This document shows positions 11,907-20,753 of a DNA stretch of 64,000 nucleotides, piece by piece. The notes under the pieces were generated by a model. It saw nothing but the letters and a program-made list of their open reading frames with translations, was not told the DNA's origin and ran no database searches. The position numbers and the translations under genes are program-made. The number at the start of each line of letters is the position of its first letter. Position 1 is the stretch's first letter. This stretch comes from Campylobacter gracilis (GTDB lineage: Bacteria > Campylobacterota > Campylobacteria > Campylobacterales > Campylobacteraceae): the NCBI RefSeq assembly GCF_001190745.1, contig NZ_CP012196.1, positions 620,001-684,000 of the forward strand, given 5' to 3'.

Positions 11907-13037
11907 ATGAAAAATATCATCCTTGTAATCGGCGAGGAGATCCGCTACGACGCGGCTTTGATGAGCTATATTTCTCGCAGCTACGAACGAGTTTTTGGGC
12001 GGATGGACGATCTGAAATTCTTAAGCGAAAACGATAAAGTTTTGCCCTTCGCGCTTGAAAAGATGATCGATTCGTACGATTTTATCACGATCTTTGCGGC
12101 AAACTCCGCCTACGCGGTCGTCGGAAAAATTTTATCGACGCTCTCTTTCGATTCGCTCGAGTTGAAAAACGGAGAAACCTTAGCGCCCTCGATGGCGCGC
12201 GCGGTGGCGAAAAACAGCTTCCTGCTAAACGTCAGAGGCTGCTCGGTAAACGTGATCAAGGCACTTTGCTTGCAAAGCTTGCCGCCGATCCTTCAAGACG
12301 CGCCGAACGCGGGCGAGAGCTTTTATCTATTCGATTGCGAATACGAAAGCGTAAAGCAGCGCCTAGAGAGCCTTGCGATCAGTTATAAAATTTCGCTTAC
12401 GATCAGCAGGCCCAGCTCCTTTTTGCTACTCGTGCGCGCCAGTGCGATGAAATTCGGAGCGCTGGACGCGTTTTTGCAAAGCGTCGGCAAGTATTATGAG
12501 AGCTGCTATATCGAAGGCGGCGATTTTATGGGCTTTGTGGTAGATAGACTGCGCGAAATAGGCGCCAAGATCACCTTTGCCGAAAGCTGTACCGCAGGGC
12601 TAATCGCCGCAAAATTCGGTGCGGTCGCGGGCGTGAGCGACGTTTTTGACGGCTCGCTCGTAAGCTACGCCAACGAGATAAAAAATCTCTGGCTAAACGT
12701 AGGCGAAGATACGCTCGCTCGCTACGGCGCGGTAAGCGCGCAGACCGTGGGCGAGATGCTGGAGGGCGCGCTGCAAAGCAGCGGGGCGAGCTTCGCTCTT
12801 GCAGTAAGCGGTATCGCAGGCCCCGGCGGCGGAAGCGCGCAAAAGCCCGTAGGGACGGTCTTTATCGGCGCAAAGGAGCAGGGCGGCAAACAGATCGTCG
12901 GGGAATTTCATCTAAAGGGTGATCGAAACTACATCCGCGAGCAAAGCGCCGATATCGCTATCTGCTTGCTTTTGAAGCTTAGAAGCGATCTGTTTTTCGG
13001 GCGGCTTCCAAGCGCGATTGCAAGGGATGAAATTTAA
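11907..13037 (+). CDS. CinA-family protein (nicotinamide-nucleotide amidase domain)
   Basis: 376 residues from the ATG preceded by GAGGGG; an earlier in-frame ATG lies on the -10 box and is rejected. The N-terminal half (about 1-210) has no clear MoaB-like MPT-binding signature. Residues about 215-365 are a typical CinA C-terminal domain: AKITFAESCTAGLIAAKF, SLVSYANEIK and AVSGIAGPGGGSAQKPVGTV. That domain deamidates nicotinamide mononucleotide in NAD salvage. C. jejuni has a similar gene next to ileS, divergently placed as here. Confidence 0.85.
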   Translation: MKNIILVIGEEIRYDAALMSYISRSYERVFGRMDDLKFLSENDKVLPFALEKMIDSYDFITIFAANSAYAVVGKILSTLSFDSLELKNGETLAPSMARAVAKNSFLLNVRGCSVNVIKALCLQSLPPILQDAPNAGESFYLFDCEYESVKQRLESLAISYKISLTISRPSSFLLLVRASAMKFGALDAFLQSVGKYYESCYIEGGDFMGFVVDRLREIGAKITFAESCTAGLIAAKFGAVAGVSDVFDGSLVSYANEIKNLWLNVGEDTLARYGAVSAQTVGEMLEGALQSSGASFALAVSGIAGPGGGSAQKPVGTVFIGAKEQGGKQIVGEFHLKGDRNYIREQSADIAICLLLKLRSDLFFGRLPSAIARDEI

Positions 13038-13048
13038 AGGAGCGGATT

Positions 13049-13879
13049 TTGAAAAGACGAATTTTGAAAGGATGCGGACGCGATTTAGCGCATAATTTTA
13101 TCCGAGCAAGCGGCGAGCAGGGCTTTGGACGGCTGCGAAATTCCGTTTCAGCCGGCGGCGGGCAAAATTTTACTTCGGCGTACGTTGGGCAGAATTTTAT
13201 CAAGATCGGCAGCGAGCAAAATTTTATTTCGGCGGATCGCGCTAGAAATTTTAATTTTATAAACGATTTTAGCTTTATAAGCGCGGCGCGAAATTTTACT
13301 TTGGCGCTAGCCGCGACGTGCGTTTTGAGCGGCTGCGACGGCGGGTCGGACGCGCAAGATCGCGAGCAAAGCGCACGCTCGGAGCAGAATTTTAGCGCGG
13401 GCAATCAAGGGCGAAATTTTAATAAAAGCACGGATAGCTCTGAGCAAAATTCCGCGCAAAATTATACGCAAGGCTCCGCGCAAAATTCCGCGCCGCAGGG
13501 CTTTGAGAGTAAGAAAAAATCCGATCTGAACTCCACGATAGACGAGCTTGCAAACGATGCTAAAGTTTTGGGCGAGGCCTTGCAAAATTTGCAGAAAAAG
13601 GCGCCCGAAGTCTTGAACGATTTCGCCACTCGCAACGCAGACAGGACCAAGGATCTGCTAAAGCAGGGCGAGGCGGCGGCACGCGAGGCGGGCAAAAACC
13701 TTGATCAGATGGGGCAGAGCCTGCAAGGAATTATAAAAGATGCGAACGAGAGCCTAGGCAAGGTCTTGGAGGGCTTTGGCGTGCAGCCTAGACAGGAGCC
13801 GCGCGGCGGGCGCTCGCAGGAGCGCGATGATAATTCAGATCCTGAAGAGGCGGCTGGTAGGCAAAGCTTTAGAATTTAA
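13049..13879 (+). CDS. Repeat-expanded lipoprotein
   Basis: 276 residues from TTG with AAAGGAG upstream. A hydrophobic run ending in a lipobox (LAATCVLSGCDGG, Cys 96) sits about 95 residues in, far deeper than any normal signal peptide. The basic start (MKRRILK) and this core are separated by Gln-Asn-Phe repeats (about residues 39-81) with a 27-base period. The simplest reading is that DNA repeats were inserted between the n-region and h-region of a lipoprotein signal peptide. Alternatively, translation may begin at an unseen later start. After the lipobox more QNF/QNS units follow (113-148), then an amphipathic helical region (155-250) with no family I recognise. Export in the present form is doubtful. 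Confidence 0.6.
   Translation: MKRRILKGCGRDLAHNFIRASGEQGFGRLRNSVSAGGGQNFTSAYVGQNFIKIGSEQNFISADRARNFNFINDFSFISAARNFTLALAATCVLSGCDGGSDAQDREQSARSEQNFSAGNQGRNFNKSTDSSEQNSAQNYTQGSAQNSAPQGFESKKKSDLNSTIDELANDAKVLGEALQNLQKKAPEVLNDFATRNADRTKDLLKQGEAAAREAGKNLDQMGQSLQGIIKDANESLGKVLEGFGVQPRQEPRGGRSQERDDNSDPEEAAGRQSFRI
13163..13288 (+). repeat. 27-bp minisatellite within the lipoprotein gene
   Basis: Three consecutive 27-base units encode QNFTSAYVG, QNFIKIGSE and QNFISADRA; a longer 45-base unit starting RNF follows, then RNFTLALAA, which is the signal-peptide core. Each unit opens with (C/A)(A/G)(A/G)AATTTTA, an RAATTY word. Further copies recur at about 13385-13490 in the same frame. Confidence 0.75.
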
Positions 13880-14050
13880 ATTACGCTAAATTCTACTCAA
13901 AATTTTTTTGCAACTACCACCCACAGGAAAGGGGCAAGCCTCCAAAAGAGCGCGACGAGCCTGCACGAAAGCGTGATGGGCACTCATAAGAGCGCGATGA
14001 TCGTTCGGATCAGAGAGACTACGCTGGCAGGCAAAGCTTTAGAATTTAAA
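13821..14050 (+). repeat. 60-bp direct repeat duplicating the lipoprotein gene's 3' end and stop
   Basis: Bases 13821-13880 and 13991-14050 align without gaps at an offset of exactly 170. Both encode ERDD(N/R)SD ... AGRQSFRI followed by TAA. A shorter third copy of the terminal AAGCTTTAGAATTTAA block is at about 14340-14356. The second copy is a remnant of a duplicated gene end rather than an expressed gene. Confidence 0.75.
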
Positions 14051-14436
14051 CGCGGCTAGATTTCATCTAAATTTTATTTGTTGTGGCGAATGCTCGCAGA
14101 GAAACGATGCTAAATTTTATTAAAATTTCCCCTGCGCGGCGGTTTCGTTAAAATTTTACTCGCGCGAGCCTCCGCAATGGAATATGAATATTTGCAAAGA
14201 AACAGTAAACCTCTGTAAAACGCGACGAGTGCCCCAAGGGCGAGCATTTCTAAATAAAGCGCGAGTAGTGGATGAAAGTTTAGAATTTAAAACTTGCACT
14301 CTTTGAGGCTGCTGTAAAGATAAGCAGGTGGCGGCCGGTAAAGCTTTAGAATTTAAGGCTGCTTGCGATAAAACAAGAAAAATTTTACGAAGTAGGGCTA
14401 TAATGCGCCCCGCAATTTCAAATTTAAAGGATAGAA
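13880..14436. other. Intergenic region holding decayed gene-end copies
   Basis: No intact gene. It contains the duplicated lipoprotein 3' ends described separately, AAATTT words, and a TATAAT (14399-14404) serving the next gene. Confidence 0.6.
14399..14404 (+). promoter_or_regulatory. -10 box for the flavodoxin-fold oxidoreductase
   Basis: TATAAT at 14399-14404, about 33 bases before the ATG at 14437; AAAGGATAG provides the ribosome-binding site. Confidence 0.5.
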
Positions 14437-14967
14437 ATGAAAACTCTCATTATTTTGGCTCACCCAAATATCGCAAACTCGCTCGTAAACCGCCACTGGA
14501 GGGATGCCGTGCTAGCGCATCCCGATAAGTTCGAGCTTCACGATCTTTACGCGCTTTATGCGGATTTTAAAATCGATGTGGAAAAGGAGCAAAAACTGCT
14601 CGAAAGCCACGATAAAATCGTGCTTCAGTTTCCGTTTCGTTTTTCAAACTGCACGCCGCTTCTTAAGCAGTGGTTTGAGGACGTTTTTACGCGCGGCTGG
14701 GCTTACGGCGGAGAGGATGGCGGCAAACTTAAGGGCAAAAAATTTGCGCTTGCGATCTCGCTTGGCGCGACCGAGGCAAACTACTCTAAAAACGGCATCG
14801 TAGGCTTTAGCGTAGATGAGGTGCTAGCGCCATTTAAGGCTACATTTAATTTCGTCGGCGCGATTGCGCTACCAAATTTCGTATCATACGGCTTTACTTA
14901 CGATAAAAGCGAGCAAGCCGTAGAAAATAGTGCAAAAAATTATATAAAGTATTTAAATAAGCTTTAG
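14437..14967 (+). CDS. NAD(P)H-dependent oxidoreductase, flavodoxin-like fold
   Basis: 176 residues, family size. The N-terminus MKTLIILAHPNIANSLVNRHW is the FMN phosphate-binding region of the KefF/YwrO/MdaB quinone reductase group. IVLQFPFRFSNCTPLLKQWFEDVFTRGWAYG matches the conserved 'P.yW...P..lK.w.D.v...gfay' segment. It probably reduces quinones or related electrophiles with FMN as cofactor in the cytoplasm. It stands alone with its own promoter. Confidence 0.87.
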   Translation: MKTLIILAHPNIANSLVNRHWRDAVLAHPDKFELHDLYALYADFKIDVEKEQKLLESHDKIVLQFPFRFSNCTPLLKQWFEDVFTRGWAYGGEDGGKLKGKKFALAISLGATEANYSKNGIVGFSVDEVLAPFKATFNFVGAIALPNFVSYGFTYDKSEQAVENSAKNYIKYLNKL

Positions 14968-15246
14968 ATTCTTTATTTTTCTAGCCGCCTGCCGCGCGTA
15001 AAGCTTTAAAATTTTACGTAAGCGGCGTGGCGGATTTTTTAAAATTTTCGCTCAAGAAGCTTAAGTTTAATCTAAAAATTTTTAAATTTTACCCCAAAAT
15101 TCCGCTCGCGCTTCGTATGCGAACTCAAATGAAATTCCAAGCAAAATTCCGCGTCTAAATTTGAGCCCCGCTCTTAAATTTTAAAATTTTATCAGAGATT
15201 TTTTTATACAATTACGGCTGAAATTCGGCCCAAAAAAGGAGAGGGA
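14968..15246. promoter_or_regulatory. pyrB upstream region with -10 box
   Basis: AT-rich spacer with several AAAATTTTA words. A TACAAT -10 box at 15207-15212 follows a run of T, a Campylobacter sigma-70 style promoter, 35 bases before the pyrB ATG. No attenuator-like structure or pyrimidine regulatory site was recognised. Confidence 0.5.
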
Positions 15247-16176
15247 ATGTATAAGCTAAAGCATCTTCTTAGCGCGCAGGATCTGAGCCGCGAGGACATC
15301 TACGACTTTATAGATCTGGCGCGCGAGTTTAAAGCGCTCAACCGCTCTGACGTCAAAAAATCCGACTCGCTTCGCGGCAAGACGGTCATCAACGCGTTTT
15401 TCGAAAACTCCACCCGCACCCGCACGAGCTTTGAGATCGCAGCCAAGCGTCTGGGCGCGGACAGCGTAAATTTCACCGCCGCGGACAGCAGCACGAAAAA
15501 GGGCGAGACGCTGATTGACACCATTAGAAATATGCAGGCGATGCGCACCGATATCTTCGTGTTGCGCCACAGCTGCTCGGGCGCGGCGAAATTCGTCGCG
15601 GCCAACTGCGACGCATCGATCGTAAATGCGGGCGACGGGCTGAACGAGCATCCGAGCCAGGCGCTGCTGGATCTTTTTACGATCAGCGAGCGCAAGGGCA
15701 GGATCGAGAATTTAAACGTCGCGATCATCGGCGATATATTTCGCTCGCGCGTAGCTAGAAGCGACATCTGGGCGATGAAAAAGCTTGGCATAAACGTGCG
15801 GCTCTTCGGCCCTCCGATGATGCTGCGCGACTGCGACGCGTTCGGTTGTCCGATATGCAAAAGCGTGGAGGAGGCGATCGAGGGCGCCGACGTCATCATC
15901 ATGCTTAGAATCCAGCTTGAGCGGCAAGACGGCGAGCCGAGCTTCCCGAGCGTGCGCGAATACTCGAAATTTTTCGGACTTACCGCAAGGCGCATGCAGG
16001 CGGCGAAGGAGGGCGTCATGATAATGCATCCGGGCCCGATCAATCGCGGCGTGGAGATCAACTCCGACGTAGCCGACGATCCGCGCTATAGCTGCGTTTT
16101 AGATCAGGTAGAAAACGGCGAGGCGATGCGAATGGCGATACTTCATACGATAAATTTAAACAGGAGCGCACGATGA
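15247..16176 (+). CDS. pyrB: Aspartate carbamoyltransferase catalytic subunit
   Basis: 309 residues, full length. It condenses carbamoyl phosphate with aspartate, the first committed step of pyrimidine synthesis. The carbamoyl-phosphate site FFENSTRTRTSFE is intact, followed by the 80s-loop lysine region SSTKKGETL, HPSQALLDLFTI and MHPGPINRGVEI near the C-terminus. AAAGGAGAGGGA precedes the ATG. It overlaps the dihydroorotase gene by 4 bases, forming a pyrimidine operon. No pyrI regulatory subunit is adjacent. Confidence 0.97.
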   Translation: MYKLKHLLSAQDLSREDIYDFIDLAREFKALNRSDVKKSDSLRGKTVINAFFENSTRTRTSFEIAAKRLGADSVNFTAADSSTKKGETLIDTIRNMQAMRTDIFVLRHSCSGAAKFVAANCDASIVNAGDGLNEHPSQALLDLFTISERKGRIENLNVAIIGDIFRSRVARSDIWAMKKLGINVRLFGPPMMLRDCDAFGCPICKSVEEAIEGADVIIMLRIQLERQDGEPSFPSVREYSKFFGLTARRMQAAKEGVMIMHPGPINRGVEINSDVADDPRYSCVLDQVENGEAMRMAILHTINLNRSAR

Positions 16177-17453
16177 AAATTTTAATAAAAAACGGCACGA
16201 TCGTTAATTGGGGCGGCAGCGAGGAGGCGAACGTCCTGATCGAGGGCGATAAAATTTCAAAGATCACGCGCGAGTGTCCCGCCGCAGATCGCGTCATAGA
16301 CGCTGCAGGCAAGCTTGTGATGCCGGGGCTTATCGATATGCACGTGCATTTTAGAGACCCGGGGCTCGAATACAAAGACGACGTCATTAGCGGCAGCGAA
16401 ACCGCGGTCGCAGGCGGCGTGACGACCTGCCTCCCGATGGCGAATACCAGGCCCGTAAACGATAACTCAAGCATCACGCGCGCGATGATCGCCAAGGCCA
16501 AGGCGCGCGGGCTTATCGATCTACTGCCCATAGGCGCGATCTCACAGGACTGCAAGGGCGCAAAGATCGTCGAGATGGGCGATATGCTTGAGGCGGGCTG
16601 CGTGGCTTTCAGCGACGACGGGCTGCCAGTGACCGACAGCTCCGTGATGCGACAGGCGCTCGAATACTCCGCACACTTCGGCTCGTTCGTGATAAATCAC
16701 AGCGAGGATTGCTCGCTATGCCACGGCGGCGTGATGAACGAGGGCAAGATAAGCGCGATCCTCGGTCTAAAGGGGATGGCGAGCGAAAAAGAGGAGATCA
16801 TGATCGCGCGCGATCTACTGCTTGCCAAAAAGACGGGCGGGCACATCCACATCGCGCACGTGAGCTCGGCGTGGTCGCTAAAGCTCATAAAGCAGGCTAA
16901 GCGCGAGGGCATCCGCGTCACCTGCGAGGCTACGCCGCATCATTTTACCTTCGACGAGCGCGAGCTGATGGGATACGATACGAATTTTAAAATGTCGCCG
17001 CCGCTTCGCACACAAAGCGACGTGCAGGCGATCAGAGAGGCGCTTAAAAGCGGTTTGATCGACGCCATCGTGACCGATCACGCTCCGCACAACACCGACG
17101 ATAAATTCGTCGAATTCGACCACGCGCCGTTTGGAATTTTGGGGCTTCAAACCCTCGTGCCGCTTACGTTGCGACTCGTAAACGAGGGCGTCATCAGCCT
17201 TGAAGACATGGTGCGGCTGTGCTCGTTTAACCCGGCTAAAATTCTAAATTTGAAAGACAAGGGCGAGATTAAAGAGGGTTTTTTGGCCGACGTCGCGATC
17301 ATCGATCCGCAGATTTCTTACGTTTACGATGAGGCGCTAAATAAGTCCAAATCGCGCAATTCGCCGCTTTTCGGCAAGCAGCTTACGGGCGCTGCGGTAT
17401 GCACGATCAAAAGCGGCCGCGTGGTCTATGAGTTTCCAAACGTCGTAGCGTAG
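16173..17453 (+). CDS. pyrC: Dihydroorotase (class I)
   Basis: 426 residues, amidohydrolase fold. It cyclises carbamoyl aspartate to dihydroorotate, directly following the pyrB reaction. Zinc ligands are visible in GLIDMHVHFRDPG (HxH), later His residues in the SFVINHSEDC and GHIHIAHVSS segments, and Asp in VTDHAPH. The length and the FRDPG motif point to the longer class I type (often PyrC2) rather than the short E. coli type. ATGA overlap with pyrB. Confidence 0.93.
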   Translation: MKILIKNGTIVNWGGSEEANVLIEGDKISKITRECPAADRVIDAAGKLVMPGLIDMHVHFRDPGLEYKDDVISGSETAVAGGVTTCLPMANTRPVNDNSSITRAMIAKAKARGLIDLLPIGAISQDCKGAKIVEMGDMLEAGCVAFSDDGLPVTDSSVMRQALEYSAHFGSFVINHSEDCSLCHGGVMNEGKISAILGLKGMASEKEEIMIARDLLLAKKTGGHIHIAHVSSAWSLKLIKQAKREGIRVTCEATPHHFTFDERELMGYDTNFKMSPPLRTQSDVQAIREALKSGLIDAIVTDHAPHNTDDKFVEFDHAPFGILGLQTLVPLTLRLVNEGVISLEDMVRLCSFNPAKILNLKDKGEIKEGFLADVAIIDPQISYVYDEALNKSKSRNSPLFGKQLTGAAVCTIKSGRVVYEFPNVVA

Positions 17454-18078
17454 GGCGCTTGCGGCGTAAGACTTGCGATCGGCGGCTTGCAGATGAGCGG
17501 TATTCGTAGCGCAAATGGCGCTATTTCTTAATTTTAAATTTAGCTAGTTTGGGCATAACGGCTTGCTTTTAAAATTTTGCGGTGCGATCGGTTCATTTTA
17601 AATTTGGCGGCAGCGCAGGCGTAGCGACTTGTCTTTGAAATTTCATAGCGCGTTTTGCTCGGTATCGGCGCGATCTTTGATCCAGTAGCGCGATCGCCTT
17701 GCTTAAATTTAATGGTAGTCCGGATATAGCAAACTACGTTTAAAATTTTGCGGCGCGATTTTTTTGGTCTAATTATGCGGAGCTCTGCGACTAATTCGCT
17801 TTAAATTTTGCGGTAGCTCGGCGCGGCATCACTTTTAAAATTTCATAGTGCGAGCGCGATTGAATTTTTTAAAGCGGTTTGTCATTTTGGAGTGCAAAAA
17901 TCCGCGTCCATAGCCGCACATAGCAGGGTTTTTATACAGCTTTAAAGACTAAAATCTAAAATCGAAATTTCAAAAAAGGCCGCACGAAGCATGGATAAAT
18001 TTCGTCCGCGCGACCTTAAGAGCCCTAAATTTATAGCCTTCAAAACCAAAATTCCGGCTCACTCAAAGAAAGTAATGT
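17454..18078. other. Intergenic region with dispersed TTTAAAATTTTGCGG-type words
   Basis: No gene seen. A recurring word, T3-4 AAA(A)TTTTGCGGYGCGAT and shorter variants, appears at about 17567, 17597, 17739, 17799 and 17834, spaced irregularly. A terminator for the molybdoenzyme gene occupies the right end. Confidence 0.5.
17972..18017 (-). terminator. Rho-independent terminator of the molybdoenzyme gene
   Basis: Read on the minus strand, AAGGTCGC..ACGAA pairs with TTCGTGCGGCCTT across a short loop, with a four-base bulge and one G-U pair, and is followed directly by TTTTTT. It lies 62 bases after the stop codon. Confidence 0.65.
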
Positions 18079-20532
18079 CTAAACCTCTATCGTCGCAGGT
18101 CTATCAAACGCCGTTACGCTCGGCAGTTGGCCTTTAAATTTCTCGATCTGCACCATGCTCGTGTGCGCGGTGTTGCTTTGCGAGAGCTGCGAGCTCGGCA
18201 CGTCCCTCGTTAGCACGTTTATGTTGCCGTGCTTGCATAGGCTGCGCTCGCCCCAGACGGCGGGATCGTACCACGCGCCCTCGCTCACGATCACGACGTT
18301 ATCTTGCGCGGTATCGCTTACTAGCGCGCCGCAGAGGATCTCGCCTCGGTCGTTATAGATCCTTACCACGTCGCCCGTTTTGATGCCGCGTGCCTTTGCC
18401 GTGGCGAGGCTAATGAGCGCGGGTTCGCGGCCCGCGATCTCGGCGTAGTTGCGGATGAGCGAGCTATTTAGCTGCGAGTGGAGCCTAAATTTAGAGTGCG
18501 CACCGCTGATAGCGATAGGATACTTGCTCACGTCGCCGCCCAGCCACTCAAAGGGCTCCATCCACGTCGCGTGCGGCGGACAGTCGGCATAGCCTAGCTT
18601 TTCGACCGCTTCGGAGTAGAGCTCGATCTTGCCCGACGGCGTTTTTAGAGCGTTTTTCTCGGGATCGGCGCGGAAGTCCGCGTAGTTTGTGAAGTACCGC
18701 TTTTTCTCGTCTACTTGATCAAATTTAACGTAACCTTTTTGCCAAAACTCCTCAAATTTAGGCATCGCTATGCCCATGCCTTCGGCTTTTTGGACTGCAT
18801 CGGCGTAGATTTCCTTCACCCACTCAAGCTCCGTTTTACTCTCGCTAAAGGCCTGCTCGTACTCCTCGCCCCACTGTGCGCAGATGAGCCGCGCGATCTC
18901 AAAGTCGCTCTTGCTCTCGCCTGCGGGCTTTACTAGCGGCTTAATCGCAAAAAGGTACTCGCTAGTGGAATTTGCAAACTCGATATCCGTGCGCTCGCAC
19001 TCAAGAGCCGACGGCAGTACGATGTCGCTGAGCCTCGCCGTACTCGTCCAAAAGGGCTCCGTGGTGATGATCGCTTCTATTTTACGCATCGCCGCGACCG
19101 CGCGGTTGGTATCGGGGTGGCGGGTGAAGGTCGAGCCATTGGCGTTAAACATCACGCGGATGTGCGGCATGACGTATTTTTTGCCGTTGCGCTCGATTTG
19201 CTTGCCCGGCTCCATGATCGCGTCTATGAGCCTGCTGTTTGGTATCTCGTGATATTTGGCCTTGGCTAGCTTGCCTTGCGGGGCGATGTATTTTTCGTTT
19301 ACCGCGGGATTAAAGGCCTGAAGCTTTGGCGCGATGAAGCTAATATCGGCGTTTTTATGCATCTGATCGTTCATCACGTAGCCACGCCCGGTCTTGCCGA
19401 TGTCGCCTAGCATCGCAGCTAGCGCGATGAGCGCCCAGTACGCCATCTCGCCGTGGTGCTGACGCTGTATCGCGTAGCCCGTGACTATGAGCGTATCTTT
19501 TTTAGCTAGCGTGTCGGCTAGGCTTTTTAGCTCTTTTTCGCTCACGCCGCAAATTTTACTCGCCCACGCAAGATCTTTTTTCACGCCGTCTTTCGCGCCC
19601 GTGAAATACTCTTTAAATTTATTAAATCCGACCGTGTAGCGCTCAATAAATTCTTTGTCGTAAAGCCCGTTTTCGTAAAGATATTCGCAAAGCCCGATCA
19701 GCATCGCCGTATCGGTGCAAGGGCGCACGGCGAGATAGTGCGCGCCGAAATACTCCGCCGTTTCGTTGCGGTAAACGTCCACGCTGTAAATTTTCATCTC
19801 GCCTTTTTTAAATTTCTCTTTCATGATCTCGTAGTAGGCGTAGGAGTTATGCATCGGCACGGAGGTAGCGATCTTGTTTGAGACGACTGGGTTCGTGCCC
19901 CAAAACACGATCGTTTTAGCCTCCTTTACCACGCCCTCCCAGCGCGTAGGATTATGCGTCGGATCGATAGAACCGGTCACGTGAGGCAAAAACGCCGTCG
20001 CCGCGCCGTATGAGTAGCCGCCAAGCTCGCTCACGTAGCCTCCTAGCGCGTTTAGCATGCGTTTTGCGGTGCGCTGCGAGTGGCCGACCTTGCCTAGGCT
20101 ACCCCACTGATAAAGCTGCCCGTAAATGGCCTGCGAGCCGTATTTATCGAAGTTTTCTTTTAAAATTTTTGCGCTTAGCTTTATCGCCTCGTCCCAGCTA
20201 ACGCGCACGAAGGGCTCTTTACCGCGAAGCTGCGGCTTTGGATTTGAGGGATCGGCTAGGAAGATTTTGCGCACGTATGGGTATTTCACGCGCGTTTCGT
20301 TTTGGATATGATCGCTTAGAGCGTTGTTTAGCACCGTAGGCATCGCGTCGCCCTCGAATGGCTCGGTACCCACGACCCTACCGCCGATGGTTTGGACGTA
20401 AAACGCGCCGAATTTATTCGCGCAAAGCCCCATCTGCTCGTCAAATATCGCCTGTGCTAGCGCGTTAAATTGCTTTGCCTGCGCCGATGCTGCCGCCAGC
20501 GCGCCTAGTTTTAAAAAATCTCGTCTTTTCAT
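18079..20532 (-). CDS. Periplasmic molybdopterin oxidoreductase (DMSO/TMAO/sulfoxide reductase type)
   Basis: 817 residues. The N-terminus MKRRDFLKLGALAAASAQA is a Tat-type leader (RRDFLK), so the enzyme is exported folded with its cofactor. No N-terminal 4Fe-4S cysteine motif is present, as in TorA, BisC and DorA. YQWGSLGKVGHSQ carries the presumed Mo-ligand Ser; TNPVVSNK and HSKFRLHSQ are typical of the bis-MGD reductase family. The likely role is anaerobic reduction of an N- or S-oxide; the substrate cannot be set from sequence. C. jejuni has a related enzyme with a cytochrome c partner gene, but none is adjacent here. GGAG precedes the ATG. It lies 221 bases downstream of the TonB receptor, on the same strand. 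Confidence 0.88.
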   Translation of the reverse strand: MKRRDFLKLGALAAASAQAKQFNALAQAIFDEQMGLCANKFGAFYVQTIGGRVVGTEPFEGDAMPTVLNNALSDHIQNETRVKYPYVRKIFLADPSNPKPQLRGKEPFVRVSWDEAIKLSAKILKENFDKYGSQAIYGQLYQWGSLGKVGHSQRTAKRMLNALGGYVSELGGYSYGAATAFLPHVTGSIDPTHNPTRWEGVVKEAKTIVFWGTNPVVSNKIATSVPMHNSYAYYEIMKEKFKKGEMKIYSVDVYRNETAEYFGAHYLAVRPCTDTAMLIGLCEYLYENGLYDKEFIERYTVGFNKFKEYFTGAKDGVKKDLAWASKICGVSEKELKSLADTLAKKDTLIVTGYAIQRQHHGEMAYWALIALAAMLGDIGKTGRGYVMNDQMHKNADISFIAPKLQAFNPAVNEKYIAPQGKLAKAKYHEIPNSRLIDAIMEPGKQIERNGKKYVMPHIRVMFNANGSTFTRHPDTNRAVAAMRKIEAIITTEPFWTSTARLSDIVLPSALECERTDIEFANSTSEYLFAIKPLVKPAGESKSDFEIARLICAQWGEEYEQAFSESKTELEWVKEIYADAVQKAEGMGIAMPKFEEFWQKGYVKFDQVDEKKRYFTNYADFRADPEKNALKTPSGKIELYSEAVEKLGYADCPPHATWMEPFEWLGGDVSKYPIAISGAHSKFRLHSQLNSSLIRNYAEIAGREPALISLATAKARGIKTGDVVRIYNDRGEILCGALVSDTAQDNVVIVSEGAWYDPAVWGERSLCKHGNINVLTRDVPSSQLSQSNTAHTSMVQIEKFKGQLPSVTAFDRPATIEV

Positions 20533-20753
20533 GGTTGTCTCCGTTAAATTTAAATTTGTTGGTTGATTTAGTTTAAATTTAGCGGGATTTATGGAGTTAA
20601 ACTTTGCATCGTTTGCCTTTAAACGTATTACGCGACCTCGCGTCTTGGCGATGATTTTACGAAATTTAGGCTTAATTTGCCATTTATTTATCGCGTCGCG
20701 ATGGAATTCTATTAGAGCTAAGCACTAGACAAATTCCGCCGCGACTATTTGGG
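20533..20753. other. Spacer between the TonB receptor and the molybdoenzyme gene
   Basis: AT-rich with several TTAAATTTAAATTT words; no convincing promoter or gene. Whether the molybdoenzyme gene is read from the iron operon cannot be told. Confidence 0.4.
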
